Positions 22,691 to 36,405 of a stretch of DNA of 64,000 nucleotides are shown piece by piece. The position numbers and the translations under genes were made by a program. Positions within the stretch are counted from its first letter, which is position 1. Each line of letters starts with the position of its first letter. Origin of the DNA: Puffinus mauretanicus (lineage: Eukaryota; Chordata; Aves; Procellariiformes; Procellariidae); assembly GCA_023333565.1 (NCBI GenBank), contig JAJKFH010002438.1, positions 1,550,001 to 1,614,000 on the forward strand, read 5' to 3'. A model generated the notes under the pieces. The model made no database searches. It saw nothing but the letters and a program-made list of their open reading frames with translations, and was not told the DNA's origin.

Positions 22691-25600
22691 CTAGAGACAA
22701 TTACCAACAAAACAGAAGATATCACTCCAACAGCCCAATAAAGTGAGCCAGAGCTCTTCATCAACATCACATTTAATAGAAATGACTATATAGAAAAACA
22801 GCTCTGCAGCCAGAGCCTGTGGTTGGCACAGCTACCGATGCACTGGGGCAATTAACTCTAGCAGAATGGCAATAAAGTCACGCATACCCCCTACTCGCTG
22901 CAGAGGCCTTGCTAACATTTCTGTTTACTACTCTAGGTCAATGCCAATAACTTCACAGCCCTTACCTACTGAAAAGTGCTACCCTGCTCTACCTTTAACC
23001 TTCCCCACGTTCCCACAGTGAGAAGGACGTGCCTCTTATTCCAAGAGCCTTAAACTCCACCTAAACCCATGTTAATCACACACGGAGGCTTTCTTCCCTT
23101 CCAACATAACATTAGAAGAGGCTGAAAATTTTTCCTTTCTTAATCTCGACAAGACCTTTTTTCACTATGTACTTTGTAACAGGGCTGCTGCACAGCACCA
23201 TTACGGGAAACAAGGGTTTTATAATGGAAATGGTGATGTAACCTTAAACACAGCACCAAGCTGCACGAAAACCCTGTAATGCTTCTGGAAAGAAAATGCG
23301 TTTAGAACCTAACAAGCTCTGTCATCATCACAAAATGCACGCACTACTGCTGCATGCTCTCAAAAAGCTTCATTAAATGGGGCTGGGCACAGCGGCAATG
23401 AACTGCAGCCTCCCCTGACTTTGTACAGTTGGTGGGCTCATTACTACCACCAGCTGTGACCATCTCCACACTAACAAGGAAGGGGAAGATAAAAATCCGT
23501 ACTAAATTAGAATCTAGTTTTGTGATCATGAAACGAGTAAGGGAACAAAATCAATGTGAACAGAAGTCAGTGCTGGAGAGTTACTCTCACTACCTGTCCA
23601 TTATATGCTCCATTCATGGCCTGGCATTAACACCTACTCATTTCTCCAAACCAGTGACTCTCGTTAGCATCCTCATTCCTTTGTTGTTATCAAACTAGCC
23701 TTCCTCTGGGGAAGGTTTATCAGCTTCAATGAACACTGGCCACTGTACTTCACATAAAATTTGGAAATTTTGAAATTAAAACAGTAAATCACCACTACCC
23801 TCTGAACACAAGAGACAAGTCCAGGCCAGGTGTAACAAAGGTATAATGATGCTATTTTATTAAATCAGTAAAGAAATACTGAAGAGAAGTGAACAAGACT
23901 TGGCCTTAGTGAACATCTGAAACCCTACGTTAATAACCCTGATGAGGACTCCTGTTACAAAGACAAGATTTCCAGGAATTTAACACAGGGTAAGTTTTAT
24001 TATTAAAACTATACTTACTTCTAAAGTGCTCTGGATTATTTAAGATTTATATAAGCAAGAGCCAGGAGACCTCATCTAATGAGGAATATGCTTTAATAGC
24101 CTCTGATTCAGAGGCCATCAATTTACTCTATGTTCACAAAGTATGTACAACATACCATAAAACGAAATAATAAAAAGAGGTAACAGGGAAGAGCTGATAT
24201 GGCAAAAGACCCAAGCAGAAGCAAGGGGCGGGGGAGGGATAAAAGAAGGATTTTTAAAGACAAACGCTCTGCATGTGAAGTTCTGAAATTATAACTCCCA
24301 ACTTCCCTATCACATTACTGTGTGCGCCGCAGATGAAACAAAGCAACGGAGAATAACAGGGCCATGTTGCCTCTTTTGAAAGGAAAACTCCACCATCATA
24401 GAAAGCTAATAAAGAGAATAAAAGCAACAGGCAAGTCTAAGAAAGCAGAGAATGAAAAGTAATAGTATCGATTCAGTTGTTCATTTTTTATTCATGCATA
24501 TTCTTTCCAATGGATATCACAGAAGCATTTTATGCTTAATAGGTGCCATCACTGTGCAAATGTTTTCTAAAATAAAGACTGATTTATTCTTAAGTACAGA
24601 AAAATCCCTTTACCGAGGCATTAAAAGGCTTCATTCCCCCATCCAAAGCCTGCCAGAAGGACGCAGCTGAGAAACAACAGGAATATGCACAAGTCCTTTA
24701 CAAAAATGTCATCATAGGAAACAGCCATATGCAGAATTCAAGATCCAAAATGAAGTGTGGACCATGTAAAACAAAAGAAAACTTATCTTCAGTGAAAGCC
24801 CTTTGATGTTGAAACAATTTAACAGAAGGTGGATGCTATAGATACTGAAGTATTCTGTTGTTTTAAATTGCAAAGCAAATTAAAATATGTTTTCATTTGA
24901 TAACCCTGGTAATTTGTCTGTCAGTGATCCTCGACTTCTCAGCGGAGAAGGCCTGTGTATTATTAAGCACCTTTCAAAGGGATTCAAAGGAGAAAAAAAG
25001 GATGTGTTCTATGTCCTCAAAGGGCAATCGAGAGCTCTATCCAAAGCCATTCCAGGAACTTCATTGAACAGCATGGAATACACGTGAATTCTTCCCACCT
25101 CGTCTAGACCAGTCACCCCAGCTCACTGCAGTTGCTGAAGAGCTACCACCCTTCGGATGTTCAACTTTAACTATAAAACGCCAATTCAGCTAGCAGATTA
25201 AAACCCATTGTTTAAGTTACAAATTTTAATCCATAATTAATATGCAAACCAAGGTCTCTTTTTATTCCTTTTGCATAAATTGCTCTCCTCCTTCCCCAGT
25301 CTCCAGGATAGAGAATGTCATTTGTCGATATTTTACTTCATAATGTCACTAGCAGTCTCTTCTTCCCTCTCTCATTGGCTAGGTGTTGTATTTAGATAGA
25401 AATGTCTTCAGATACTGCCTGACAACGATTACAGCAATCACATCCAGTTGGAATTGAAAATGCTATTTAATCTACTGTGATTTTGTTGATATCAAATATT
25501 CAGATTAATAGTAAAGGTGGTGGTGGGGAAATTGTTACAGCTTTGGAAGCACGTAATGTACTTGGTACCTATTGCCTCCATTTACTGAGCAAACATGCAA

Positions 25601-28600
25601 TTTTTCATGTGTTTTCCTCCAGCGAGCCAAAAAGGCATGTGAGAGGGTCATAGTGACTGAAACAGGAGACTGCAGGAGTAGATCCCTTTCCTGCCCACGC
25701 CTTCTGTGTGCACCCATGCGTGCACTGCAGGATGCTGGAGATGACGCGGGGAAGCACAGACTCGAGGAAACGTCCCTTCTGCTTCCCTTAGAGGTGCCAT
25801 CCTTTATGCTAACTTTTGCATGGCTGCCCTTGGGCAAATGAGTATCAGATGACTAATAGTCTTGTGTGCAGAAGGGAGCCAGGAAGCAGACTGTTAATGA
25901 AGCCTTCCAAATGGCACTCCGAAAGCCCGAAGGGTACTGGAAAGAGGCACTGGGATAGGACTGGCAATCTTCTTTCAGAAACCAGAGCCTCACCAGTGCA
26001 GCTGACCTACATTCTCTAACTCAACATTGAAGGACTAGCCAAAACATGCATAAATAATGGGTCCATATCAGCTGAATCTACAACCATTCCGTGCCAGTAA
26101 GAACAAGTCATCTCCTCTTGTGTACTACTCCGTCATCAGCCACAGATGCTAAATATGATCCCAAACCACATCTGTTTTAATCTGCCAGACACCGTACCTT
26201 CCCAGAACCTCCTGTTAGATTGCCATTTATTGACTGTGGTGGTGGTGAGAAATCCAAAGTTTTAAATGACCAACATAACCCTCACCTTTGAAATCCAATT
26301 CAAACCAGTTTTAAGACTTCCTTTTTATGACTAATTCCCTTTATCCAGTCATCTATTAGATTTAAGAAAGAAATCATAGCAAGCTTCAATTTTTGAACTT
26401 GTTCTTAACCAAGGTAGTTATTTCTTGAAAGACCACAAAGGTTCTTCATGATCTGCACATCTAAATATCTTCTTGCACAGCCAGGGGCAACTTCTGCATA
26501 TGCAAAGCTTGCAGTCTGTGGGTTTCAATGTTTTACATCAAGAGCAAAGTACACGCAGGCTCAAAATAATTCCATGCCTCCATTTTTCACTTCAGCTAAA
26601 AAGGATTCAACAAGACACATCAGAGGAGAAAACACTGGTGTTGATTTGCATTCTAGAAATGAACAGATGCTAAAAATGAAAGTTATTTATGCAGAAATCT
26701 CGATTATTAAATATTTGTAGCATTTTCTACATTTCAGTTATTCTCTGCAGAACAGTTGCTGTAACGTAAGCCTTTTGTTTGCTGAAGAGGCAAATTACAT
26801 CACTAATTGATCACATATAACACACACTTATTCAAATTCTTTATTACACATGGAAAATGACTCAGTTCTAGTGTTCTACGTGAACACATTTTCAGCTGTT
26901 ATTCCTATCAAGGTTGTATTAAAAGACGTAAGTGAAGGCAGAGTAAGTTCACAAAACCATCAAAGTGAAACTGATTTTATTTACTTAGATAAAATCACCT
27001 GAAGCAGACTGGGCACAAAGTGGAACAGACGTTTTGTTTATAGATCAGATTTATAAAACTAATCATTTTCTAAAGTTAGCAATTTGATTATTTTTGGTCC
27101 CGATTCCAGATTTTAGAACTAGTAGAGTTATCCTTTTCTGTCTCAATCATATTCCTGACTCTTCATACTTTCTCAGCTTTGGAATAACTCCTTATTGAAT
27201 TGAAATAACTAACTGAATTCATTGAATGGAAAAAAAAAAATCAAGACAATATCTCTGAATTTGACAGAAAAACTACTGTCAAATTTTGTTTGTTTCTCAA
27301 AAAAACTGGTTCCAACGTCTTAACCAGTACATTTCAACAGGTCACAAATGTTCAGGATGGGGGGAAGAGGTACAGGAGGTTAAGTTAGACTGAATATTTC
27401 ATTATGGCTAAACTACACATTTATTTTAAACTTACTTGTAAATAAGATTTTTTTCCCATTACTTTTATGTATTTCTAATCCAGTTTAAATTAATGTTTCG
27501 ATCTACACAATCCTAAAGACCTACCCCTGTATATATACATTCAACAAAATACTCAAAGAAGATCTCAAAGTGGACAAATAGAAATCACGGGACATTCCAT
27601 CCTGAAACAGGTCTTTGCTAATCTTGAATTTACAGTTAGTGTTTAAGTCTTATATCCCCAACAGAGAATCTAAAGTACACTCCTCTGACCTCATCTTGGA
27701 CAAGACTCACTCCTGTATCACAACACTGGTAGGAGGCTTGTACAATAACATAAAGGCACCAACGAAGTGGGTGCTTCCATACCTCATTGAGTTCCCAGTT
27801 AAACAGCAGAGCAGTGCTGCTTTACCACACACCAGGCGCCCAGAGCAGGATCAGATTCACGTCAGACTTACGTCCAGCAGAAAGTCTTCAGGCTCTGCTC
27901 ACCTGCATTATTTTTCCCTGGAGAAGTGGAAAAATGATTCTTCGAGAGGCACACTGCCCCAGGAGCTAAAGTCTTCCTTTTCTCTTGCTACAGCCCAGCT
28001 ACCTGCATTTGGGCAATGGCTGCTGCAGATATAGGATGGCCCCTCTGTCCTGCCTGCCTTGTATCCCCACCTTTACTGGCAACAACAGAAACCACCTGGC
28101 TGCTAGATCAGATAGCAAGAGCTGTCCTAATCGCCCTGCAGCAGCTGCCAGCAGCTTTCCCCCTCCCCTCGCTTTTCCCACCTCCCTACATCAGCCCTGC
28201 TCTGGGGGGCTGGCACAGGAGTCAGTAATTGCACAGGGGATGCGAGGGGCACACAGCTCCACCTTGGGAGGCTGCAGCATCTAGAGCAGTCCCGCACAGA
28301 GAGGTGGAACCACTTTGTAATCTCGGTCTCTCTTAGCTAAAAAATACAAAGCAAACGGGGGATTGTGTGCTTTTGTGTACACATCAGAATAAAAGGAGGC
28401 AGTAATGGTCAAAAAGATACAGCTGCATAAGTGACTGTGGGAGCTTTCAGCGCAAATGCAGAAGTTCCAGGGGGACATGCCAGAGGCTTGCACAGTGCGC
28501 AGACAGACAGCCAAGACAGGCATGTTACGATGAGAGCAAGGATAACAGCACTGTAACAGAGAAACCTGAACTGGTTTAATTGGGTCCTTCTCCTTATAAA

Positions 28601-29238
28601 ATAGTTATAAAAAGAAATGTGAGATTAGAGGACCAGCTGAAACTGGTGCGCTAATAAAACACAGGAAACCATTGATCTCAGTAAGAGTCATTTACTGAAT
28701 GTGTACAGAGAACTGGGTCTGTAGGGCTAAAATATCTTATTATTTCTTATTAATTTTTTTTAAACATGTACAGTTCCTTGTAAAAGTCAAACACAGCAAC
28801 TGGAGAGAACCCATACCCAAATGATTCTGCAGTGATCGTGGCTTCACTGAAATTCTGAAGGCTTTTCCTGCATAAATGCAAGGCTGACCATTTTAAAAAG
28901 CTTTTCACAACCTGCCAAAATGACTTGGATGATATTACACCATCTCAAAAAACAGAGGAAACATAAGCAGTTCAGAGAAAAACTCTGAAGTATATACATT
29001 TTTACTTTTTTTTTTTCTCTCCACATGAATGACTGTGCGACTGAGGTCCCTTTAAACTTAAGCATCACTAACAGAAAGCCAAAAAGGAAAACAAGAATAG
29101 AAAAGGAGACTAGAATTTACTTAACAAGGTCTACAATAGATTCTGGTACATCTCTGCCTCAGGAAAAAATAAAAAATAAAAAAAATTGAAAAGATATTTA
29201 CAGCAGGATTTTGTAAATATGGGTTGATGCTCACTTAC

Positions 29239-29300
29239 CGCTCAGCGTTACATGTGGTTGCAAAAATTCACTCCATCTCATGAGATCATATGCATACACC
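29239..29300 (-). other. candidate internal exon, 62 nt
   Basis: The minus strand shows a near-consensus donor, GCTGAGCG followed by GTAAGTGAGC. Upstream of it one frame is open back to an AACTTAG acceptor-like site and reads VYAYDLMRWSEFLQPHVTLS, entering with a split codon and leaving in phase 1. The acceptor has a weak pyrimidine tract and the other frames contain stops. The protein is not recognised. The donor is strong; the exon as a whole is uncertain. Confidence 0.15.
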
Positions 29301-31900
29301 CTAAGTTATAAATTTACGCAAGCTTTTGCCAGAACCAGTCAGACGTTTTCCTTTATTTCCACAGCTGCTGAAAAGTATTATCGCATCCATACTCTATCAT
29401 GTCCAAATTTTCCTGGCTTTTTAAATGATCCATGCTTCCTATTTAAAGCTTGAGCTGGAATAGATGTTTAACTCATTTCACAAAGAGTTTGGTTATACAT
29501 CTTCCTTTATGAAAAATTTAAATTGTTTGGCTAAGAAGCATCTTTTTACCCCAAGATGCTACTCCAGCAGTAGTTAAGTAAATAATACAAAACAAAAACA
29601 GGGAAAGGAACCAAAGTGTTTTGTAACTAACACAGAAGAGGTTTTTGGTTTGTTTTCATAAAGTTCAAACAGAAGAAGTTTTATGACTTAAGTAAAATAA
29701 GTGCAAAAGGGTTTGGAGAAGGAAGGTTTCCATTAAACAGATCCGAACTGGTTCAACAGTAATTTGAGCTCCATATGAGCTCACTTTTTGCTGTGCCACA
29801 GTCAGCAGCGAAGCAAAAACAAAACGCAGGAGGGAGCTGATGACAGATGAGAGGGCAAGAGGCAACGCAGGGGCCATCTCTGAAATAATTACTAGCACTA
29901 TATTACAGCCTGCCATGAGAGAGCCTTTCCCACATTTTAAAGCTGCAAACGTAAATAGCACTTAAAAGGAAATTTAACTTGAGTGGTGAACCAGGAAATG
30001 AAAAAAATGAGCTGGAAGAAAATGATGGATTTTCCTGTGCCCCAAGGAGCCGCCCTGGAAGTCCCAGCTCTCAACAGAGAATCCCACTTCATGGTCGCCA
30101 GGGCTCTCAATCTGTAGGGAGTGGGATTTCAGGATGATGTTTTCTTTCCCCCATCCTTTGCTGGCTGTCATGAGAGGCTGCTGTCAGCTGTGGCAAACTC
30201 CACTCTGGGACATGGAGAAGCTGTAAGGCAGCTCAGGGCAGGTAACATGCAGTAAGCCTCAACTGCTTTAGGGGTCTGGGAGAGACACCCTGGCTTAGGG
30301 AGTCATCCTCCACATGCACTTCCGAAAGTCAGTTCCGGTTCACCGCAAAATATTTTTTTTGATAGTGAAAAGCAGCTACTAAAAATGCAATCTTGCAACA
30401 GCAGCGCCAACAAAAAGCCGAGCCAGGAGCCTCTCTGACAGTGTCTGCAATTTATGGGAAATGGCCAACCAAGGAGCAAGCTCAGGCCAGGCTCAGCGGT
30501 GGGTAATGCTGCCTGGAGTTCATCCCTGGCTGCCAGCACCCACATTGTGCATGGGCAACCTCAGTCCCACCGGTTCCTGCAGCAGGTGATGCGGGTGACC
30601 CTTTGGAGAGAGGGCCCCACAATCCCCCAGCATAGGCCTGCAGGAGGATGACCTGGGGAGAGTCACACCAAACCTGCAGCCGATGGGAGCGCGGTCTCAG
30701 GGCAGCACTTAAAGCACAGTGCGGATGCTGCCCCTGTGCTCTCCCCTCGTGCGGTACGGGATGGCGTCCGGGGACCGCCGCGACAGCTGGGCTCTGGAAG
30801 GACACGGTGACATGCGGTCTGCCTGATGGGGATCTAACAAGACACCGCTTCATCTCAGGCAGCATAGCAAGTCTCCCTTCTGACAGCTTAACGTTTCACC
30901 CGCAGATCTGCACGTAATCAGCTCAGTGTTAGGATCCACAGTTAAACCTCATTGGCTGTGCCTGAAGATTAGTGATAAAAAACGGGAGATTTGGCAACAA
31001 AAAGTAAAGCAAGGCAGTCTGATTTGTGTTCTCCTCCTTACTCATCACTATAACTGCTCCTAAAGGACAACCACTTGCAGGCAGCATTGATACCAGATCA
31101 TTCCCTTCTGGAGAGCTGGGCAGGCTGTTACTGGTCTCCACCAAAAAAAATTGAGAACTAGCAAAAACCTCGCAGAGGAGGCGAGCTGAGCCACCATCTG
31201 CATTGGCAGCCCAGCTGCCCAATACCCGCTCAGACGGTTTAAATCCAGACTTACTGGGTTGAGAAGCACTTGCAGAAAGACCCCGCATCAACAGGAACCA
31301 GGTTAGTGGCATAGGAGGAGGCAAGGCACAGGCTTTGCTGAACAGTTTTCCTCTCCAAGGAATTCTGCAGGTGGCATCCCACATATTGCAGTAAATCGAG
31401 ACAACCCTGGGCAGACCTTAGAAGCAAAGTCAACAGGAGTCCTGCTGTGGGATCTATACTTTCTGTATATACAAAGGTGATTTTAAATACAGATTGGCTT
31501 GATAAAGGTGACTCTTTAGGACACCAGTGCAAACATGCAAATATAGGGAACCATATAACCTGAATAACCAAGATTTCTTTGCATATGGAGACTTGGTAGC
31601 CAGTTTTTCTTCAGCTTCACTGTGAGATGGAAATGTAAATGGAAACATAAGATTTTTGATAACAGGTAATAATGACTTAGGAGAGCCCCTCTGATTTTTA
31701 TTTATTACATGGGCAAGAGGCCAGACAGAGCATTTAGTTAATTGAAGTTTTATTGATAGTAGTAAGTAGTACACTTCTGACATCCTTCATTTTTTCCCCA
31801 GTAGAATGTGGCCCTTAGCCTCCTTTTATGTACAAAAAAAAAAATTAAGAAAAAATAACTATGTAACTTCCTGCAAGATCCAAATAAAAAAGCTACTGCT

Positions 31901-31926
31901 AAAATAAATAAATAAATAAAATAAAA
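31901..31926 (+). repeat. (AAAT)n microsatellite
   Basis: Four uninterrupted AAAT units within a 26-base A-rich tract. It is a simple repeat with no other content. Confidence 0.85.
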
Positions 31927-31999
31927 CCTGAATTTATCATTCAACATAGCCGTCCCCATAGAAAGACTAACATGCAGATGTAATAGGAAAGAACCTTAC

Positions 32000-32020
32000 C
32001 TGGGCAGTCAAGGGGAAATG
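32000..32020 (-). other. candidate 21-nt microexon
   Basis: On the minus strand the acceptor TTGCCTTTTTAATACAG is followed by exactly 21 bases and then a consensus donor, CCCAG followed by GTAAGGTTC. The 21 bases read HFPLTAQ in phase 0 and, because 21 is a multiple of three, could be included or skipped without changing frame. Both splice sites are better than average. Microexons of this size are a known class in vertebrate neuronal and muscle genes. No flanking exon with a recognised protein was found, so a chance pairing cannot be excluded. Confidence 0.25.
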
Positions 32021-32351
32021 CTGTATTAAAAAGGCAAGTTTCAAATAAAAAACCAAAGGCAGGAAGTAGGAAAAAATAATGAGATGCTTATACTCTGCAA
32101 GCTGGCCAAATGTATCAACCCTTGTTATATTTGTTTCTCATGTGTTACTCACTAGGCATGTTCGTGCACTGGGAAGAATACCAGATAAAACATGTGGTTA
32201 CTGGCCAGCAGAGATAATACAGCTAGAACGCAAGCTCAGGTCTGCAGCAGCTTTCCTTAATAAGTATTTCCTATTTAAGCAAAGATTGATCCCACATTAT
32301 GTGACAGGCCACGGATACAAAGAAATTGCTTTACAATATGATCCTTGACTG

Positions 32352-32400
32352 TAAAAAAAACCAAAAAACCAAAAAAAACCACAAACAAAAAAACCAAACC
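32352..32400 (+). repeat. A-rich low-complexity tract (A runs with CC)
   Basis: Runs of four to eight A separated by CC or CAC, as in AAAAAACCAAAAAAAACC. The composition is like the A-rich insertion in the MIR-like element at 21.3 kb and the tract at 33,905-33,935. It is simple sequence only. Confidence 0.7.
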
Positions 32401-35400
32401 AGGCAACATATATTCACTGTGGGCTTACTGAGTTTCATACTACTGTGTCTAAGTTTCCACTTCATGTAAAACCAACTCGTATCTTTCTGTGATACAGTCC
32501 AGCAGTATGTTGAATTCAATGGTTAGTCTTTCAACTCAAAGGCCTGAAGCCAGTTTAGAAATACATAACCAGTTGAAATAACAGGAGTTTCCTATCCATT
32601 CTAATTTTCAAGACTTTGCGATGCACATGTCACTGAATTACAGGAATAGGTCATTCAGGTACAAAAAGCTTCTAAAAGGAAGTGATAAATTAACATTACG
32701 CCTTTATAGTTGTAACCAAATGAGGGGACTGAAATACACGGGGTTTTTTGCCCTCTCTTCAGCTTTACAAAATTTTCACATGGTTCATTGGTCAGAAAGT
32801 TAGCGAGAATGAAAGCGTATCTACTGTTCCACATCTCGGCTACCCACCAAATGACAGTTAAATAGAGCTGAAGGAAATCGGTGTGGTTTGCTTGCACAAC
32901 AGGCTTTCTAAAAAGGTAGCAACCATGTTGTAAAGCACTTAGACACAAAGTAGGAAGAATCTAGGACGCTATTCTGATGCCCACATCTTAGTTAAATCAG
33001 CATGGCTCTAGCAAAACCAGACTGCAAGAGCTGGGCTACAAGAGCCACCACAGGGAGTTCCCTTGGTGCAAAGCTAAGCTGCAAAAACACATCCAGAGAG
33101 ACTGTTTCATAACCAAGAAGGAAATATAGGACCAGGTCAGGCATTTAAGTTATATGAGCTTCTTAGATTTCTTATATGATAATTTAAGTGTGCACTCGCG
33201 ACCCTCCTCATAAGTTTTGGCTGATTTCAGCCAAATTTTTAAAGGGTTTGAAGCCTCCAAGGTATGAAGCTCCCCTAAATGTCATGTAAACTGGTGTCTG
33301 AGTAATGAAAGACTCCAGCCAGGAGTCCAGGCTCTGACAGGGCTCATTCCAGTGCTGATAGACAACAGTTCCAAGAGACAGCCCTTGGAAGCACGTTAAA
33401 AAAAAACAACTCGAAGAATTTGAATCAACAGGAAATGAAGTGTCAGGAAAAAAAAAACAAGGTTTATGGAAGGCAAAACTGGAGGATCCTCACGTTGACT
33501 ACATGTGAACTGGATGACAACAGGGATTTAGTTATGCAGCACAGAGGAGTTCAAGCTTGTGATGCTGGTGTGAAAGATTCAGACAAGTTTATCTCATGCA
33601 GATCAGCTAGGAAGTTTACAGCTTCGGTTTGTAGCAGAAATACATATGGTACAAACAGATACACCACAGATTTTCTGGTGTTGTGTTTTTTTTTTTTTTT
33701 TTAAATTATCTCACATTTCATTTTCTTTCCAGTCTACTGCCACAATCGGACCCATTTTCTTCCCCAATCCAGAGATCAGGTCAAAATTTATCAAACATGA
33801 TGATGATGAAAAGGTCCACTCAAATGTACCCACCTGCCTGCATTCCTTCTGAAAGTAGGTGTTTTGTAGGATACCTCTGGCTTCTGTGACACATTTAAGA
33901 AAAGTAAAAAACCAAAAACAAACAAAAAAGCCCCAAAAGCCCAAACTATTCCAGCTTTAAGTACAAAGACCTCTTCTATTAGGAAAAACACACCATCATT
34001 GTGATGAACATGATTAAAATTTCAGATTCTTGCAAGAATCACTTTTGGTCATTTTACAAACTTCCTGTCGTTTGCCAGTTACATAATTGACACCTATAAT
34101 CTAGAGCGTCTTTTACTTTAGGAAAAAAAAAAGTAAACTATTAACCTTTAACAAATTGTCTTATACAAGATAATGCAACAAGGTCTAACCCTGCTGCAAT
34201 GAGAATAAACCCAGTTTAATCCCAGGCCAGTTGAGGACGAGTCATATCACTAAAAGTCTTTCCAGTTACCGTCTACTTTGCCGTTACTTCTGTCACTTAT
34301 TTTGTTCATGCCTAGAGCAGAATCAGGCACAGACCCAGCTGCAGTCCAGTATCATCATTTGGCTCTGGAAGATACATACACGCTTGTACGAAGCCACGCA
34401 GCTTCGCTCAGTGCTGTACGCCCTGCCTATGAAAAGCAACACATGGAGTCCAGAACAGGGCTGGGAGGAGAGAAAGCCTGGTGGCACCAGGAGTAACAGC
34501 TGCAAGGCAGCTTGCTTTTATTTAGTGCACACATATGTGTACACCTTAGCCGGATTTCAGCCGAGGGCCTTTAACTTCTGAAGTTAGGTTTTCAGCTTCA
34601 AAACAGCTGGCTCTGGATAAAAAGTTTTATATTCTTAACAAACACTACTCAGGCAAAGGGGAGAGGAATTGCACTGTAAATTCAATCCTCCCATAAAAGA
34701 GACCTGAAAAACACGCACATCAGAAAAAAAACAATTCAGAGTAAAGACTAAATTGTTTGAGAGTTGAGAAGACGACAACAGGAAGATCTGATCATTTAAG
34801 CTGACCACCCTAATTTGAATAGTATGTCAATACTCCTGCTCCAATGCCAAACCGACCCTGCAAACTTCAAGCCCTAGATTCAATTATAAACCCTAGGCAA
34901 AGATAGAGAAAGCCCTTTTAAAAATGCCCTTCTACTCCCCTTCCATTAAGGACTTCAAAGTAATAACATTTAAATCTAGTCTAAGCTGTAAATGTCCTAA
35001 ACTTTAATGATTCAAGCTTTTAAACTTCCATTCATCCACTCTTCATTCAACAATTGGTTTACAGAAGGATATTTAAATTGTTTTAAAGAGCACCATGGCT
35101 CACTGTAGGACCTTTCCATTCTCTAGCATGCACTATCACTTATTTACTTTAGGTTTTCCATTAGTCAAGGGCTGGCTAGTTCACATTCAAATGAATCACA
35201 AGTACCAGAGCAAACACAAGACAGTTAAGGCAAAGGAATTCGATTGAAATAGCATCCATTACAGAAAGCATTTAACAGTCCAGAAAAGTTTGCTTTTTCT
35301 TTTAACTGAGCATGTTTAGAAACAAGAAATAATCATTAAGAAAGTCTGAAAGTCCTCAAGTTTATACAGAAATGCCACTAAAAACTCCCTGTCTCTTCAT

Positions 35401-36257
35401 CTTCATCTGTGAAGCAAATGCATTGACTGAAATGACTAGGTACTGCAATGAATTAAATGCTTTCCACCTCCAGAAAAGGCGGAAATCCCAAACCCTGTCA
35501 CAGGACAACTGTTCTCCCAAAATGCACAAATACTGAAGTGGTGCAGTAACCGTGTGAGTGCTACCGCCCTTCCAGCACGCAAGTTAGAGAAGCAAGCGAG
35601 CATTGTGCTTTAAGATGCATCGTCCTTTACATTAAAAAAAATAAAGGTCATGTGATCCAGAGGACTTATCAAAGGCAAAAAAAGAAATGTTTATTCTATG
35701 CTCAGCCCAAATTGTAATGAAAATTAACATTTGACCAGGCCAGAGGGAAAACTGCAATTTAATGAAACCGCAGTTAGTGACATCCCATAAAACGATGCCA
35801 ATCACTTGTCTTTGAGTCAGCTACGTTTCCACATTTAGTACAACTGCTTCGGGTGACTCACACCAATAATCTATCTGGGAGATAAGTAAAGGAAATCTCT
35901 AGCATGATTTTGTTGCAGCTTTTCAAGATGAAACGTAATTTGCCTGGTGCTCCTCATTTGAACTTCAATGACTTGAAAATTTAATTTGAATTCCAATTTG
36001 TCTTTAGGAATTTTCTCAGAAGCAACAAGCTTAATGGGGGTAATGCAAGACACACAAAATTGGCAAGTAAGGTAATGATCATGGTCTAACCAGATCCTGT
36101 TTTCAGTAAGAAGCAGCTTTTTAGGCTGTCTACTTGCCTAAAGGCCTTTATGGGAAGATGATTTCTATATTGGGGTAGTGAGTTTATGCTTGAAATATAA
36201 AGTTTATATTATCTTTTCATCATGTTTCCGTTCGCAATGTTTCATCTTGTTTGTTTT

Positions 36258-36405
36258 TCTCTTGGTTCAAAGTCCCAAGTTCAAATTCTATCCTTACACT
36301 AATTAGTTATAGCTGTAGGCAAGTCAATTTAGCCTTTGTTTCTCAATCAGTAATAAATATTTATCTACTTTAAATAGATATTGGAAGGATTTATTTACCC
36401 TGACA
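36258..36405 (+). mobile_element. MIR-like SINE fragment
   Basis: In order, the plus strand shows GTTCAAATTCTATCC, TTAGTTATAGCTGTAGGCAA, GTCAATTTAGCC, TTTGTTTCTCAATCAGTAAT and, at the end, TTGGAAGGATTTA. These are decayed forms of the consecutive MIR blocks GGTTCGAATCC, TAGCTGTGTGACCTTGGGCA, AGTCACTTAACC, CTCAGTTTCCTCATCTGTAA and TGTGAGGATTAAA. The matching order over 140 bases makes the assignment firm despite heavy divergence. Confidence 0.7.

Larger units (their letters stand above)
21828..36257. other. unique A/T-rich noncoding sequence
   Basis: About 14 kb of mostly unique DNA with poly-A and poly-T runs (for example a 17-T run at 33,686-33,702). A possible reverse-oriented MIR remnant lies at 22,608-22,690. 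An A/T-rich patch at 25,195-25,520 has clustered homeodomain-like TAAT cores and octamer-like ATGCAAA sites. Exon-like minus-strand segments at 29,239-29,300 and 32,000-32,020 are listed separately. No domain-bearing coding region, tRNA or snoRNA was found. It is most simply intron sequence. Confidence 0.45.

Noticed and set aside
27823..27940. Several alternative minus-strand exon readings with good donors at about 27,884 and 27,902
   Set aside because: The alternatives are mutually exclusive and each uses a weak acceptor or meets a stop; no protein was recognised.
31039..31056. 18-nt microexon-like pair on the minus strand
   Set aside because: Signals of this quality occur repeatedly by chance in the window and nothing else supports it.
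33686..33852. Plus-strand acceptor after a 17-T run followed by an open frame, and a minus-strand frame in the same place
   Set aside because: All three plus frames and one minus frame are open here, so frame openness is uninformative; a T run makes any following AG look like an acceptor.
35868..35880. 13-nt microexon-like segment on the minus strand with a strong acceptor
   Set aside because: Length is not a multiple of three and no flanking exons were found.
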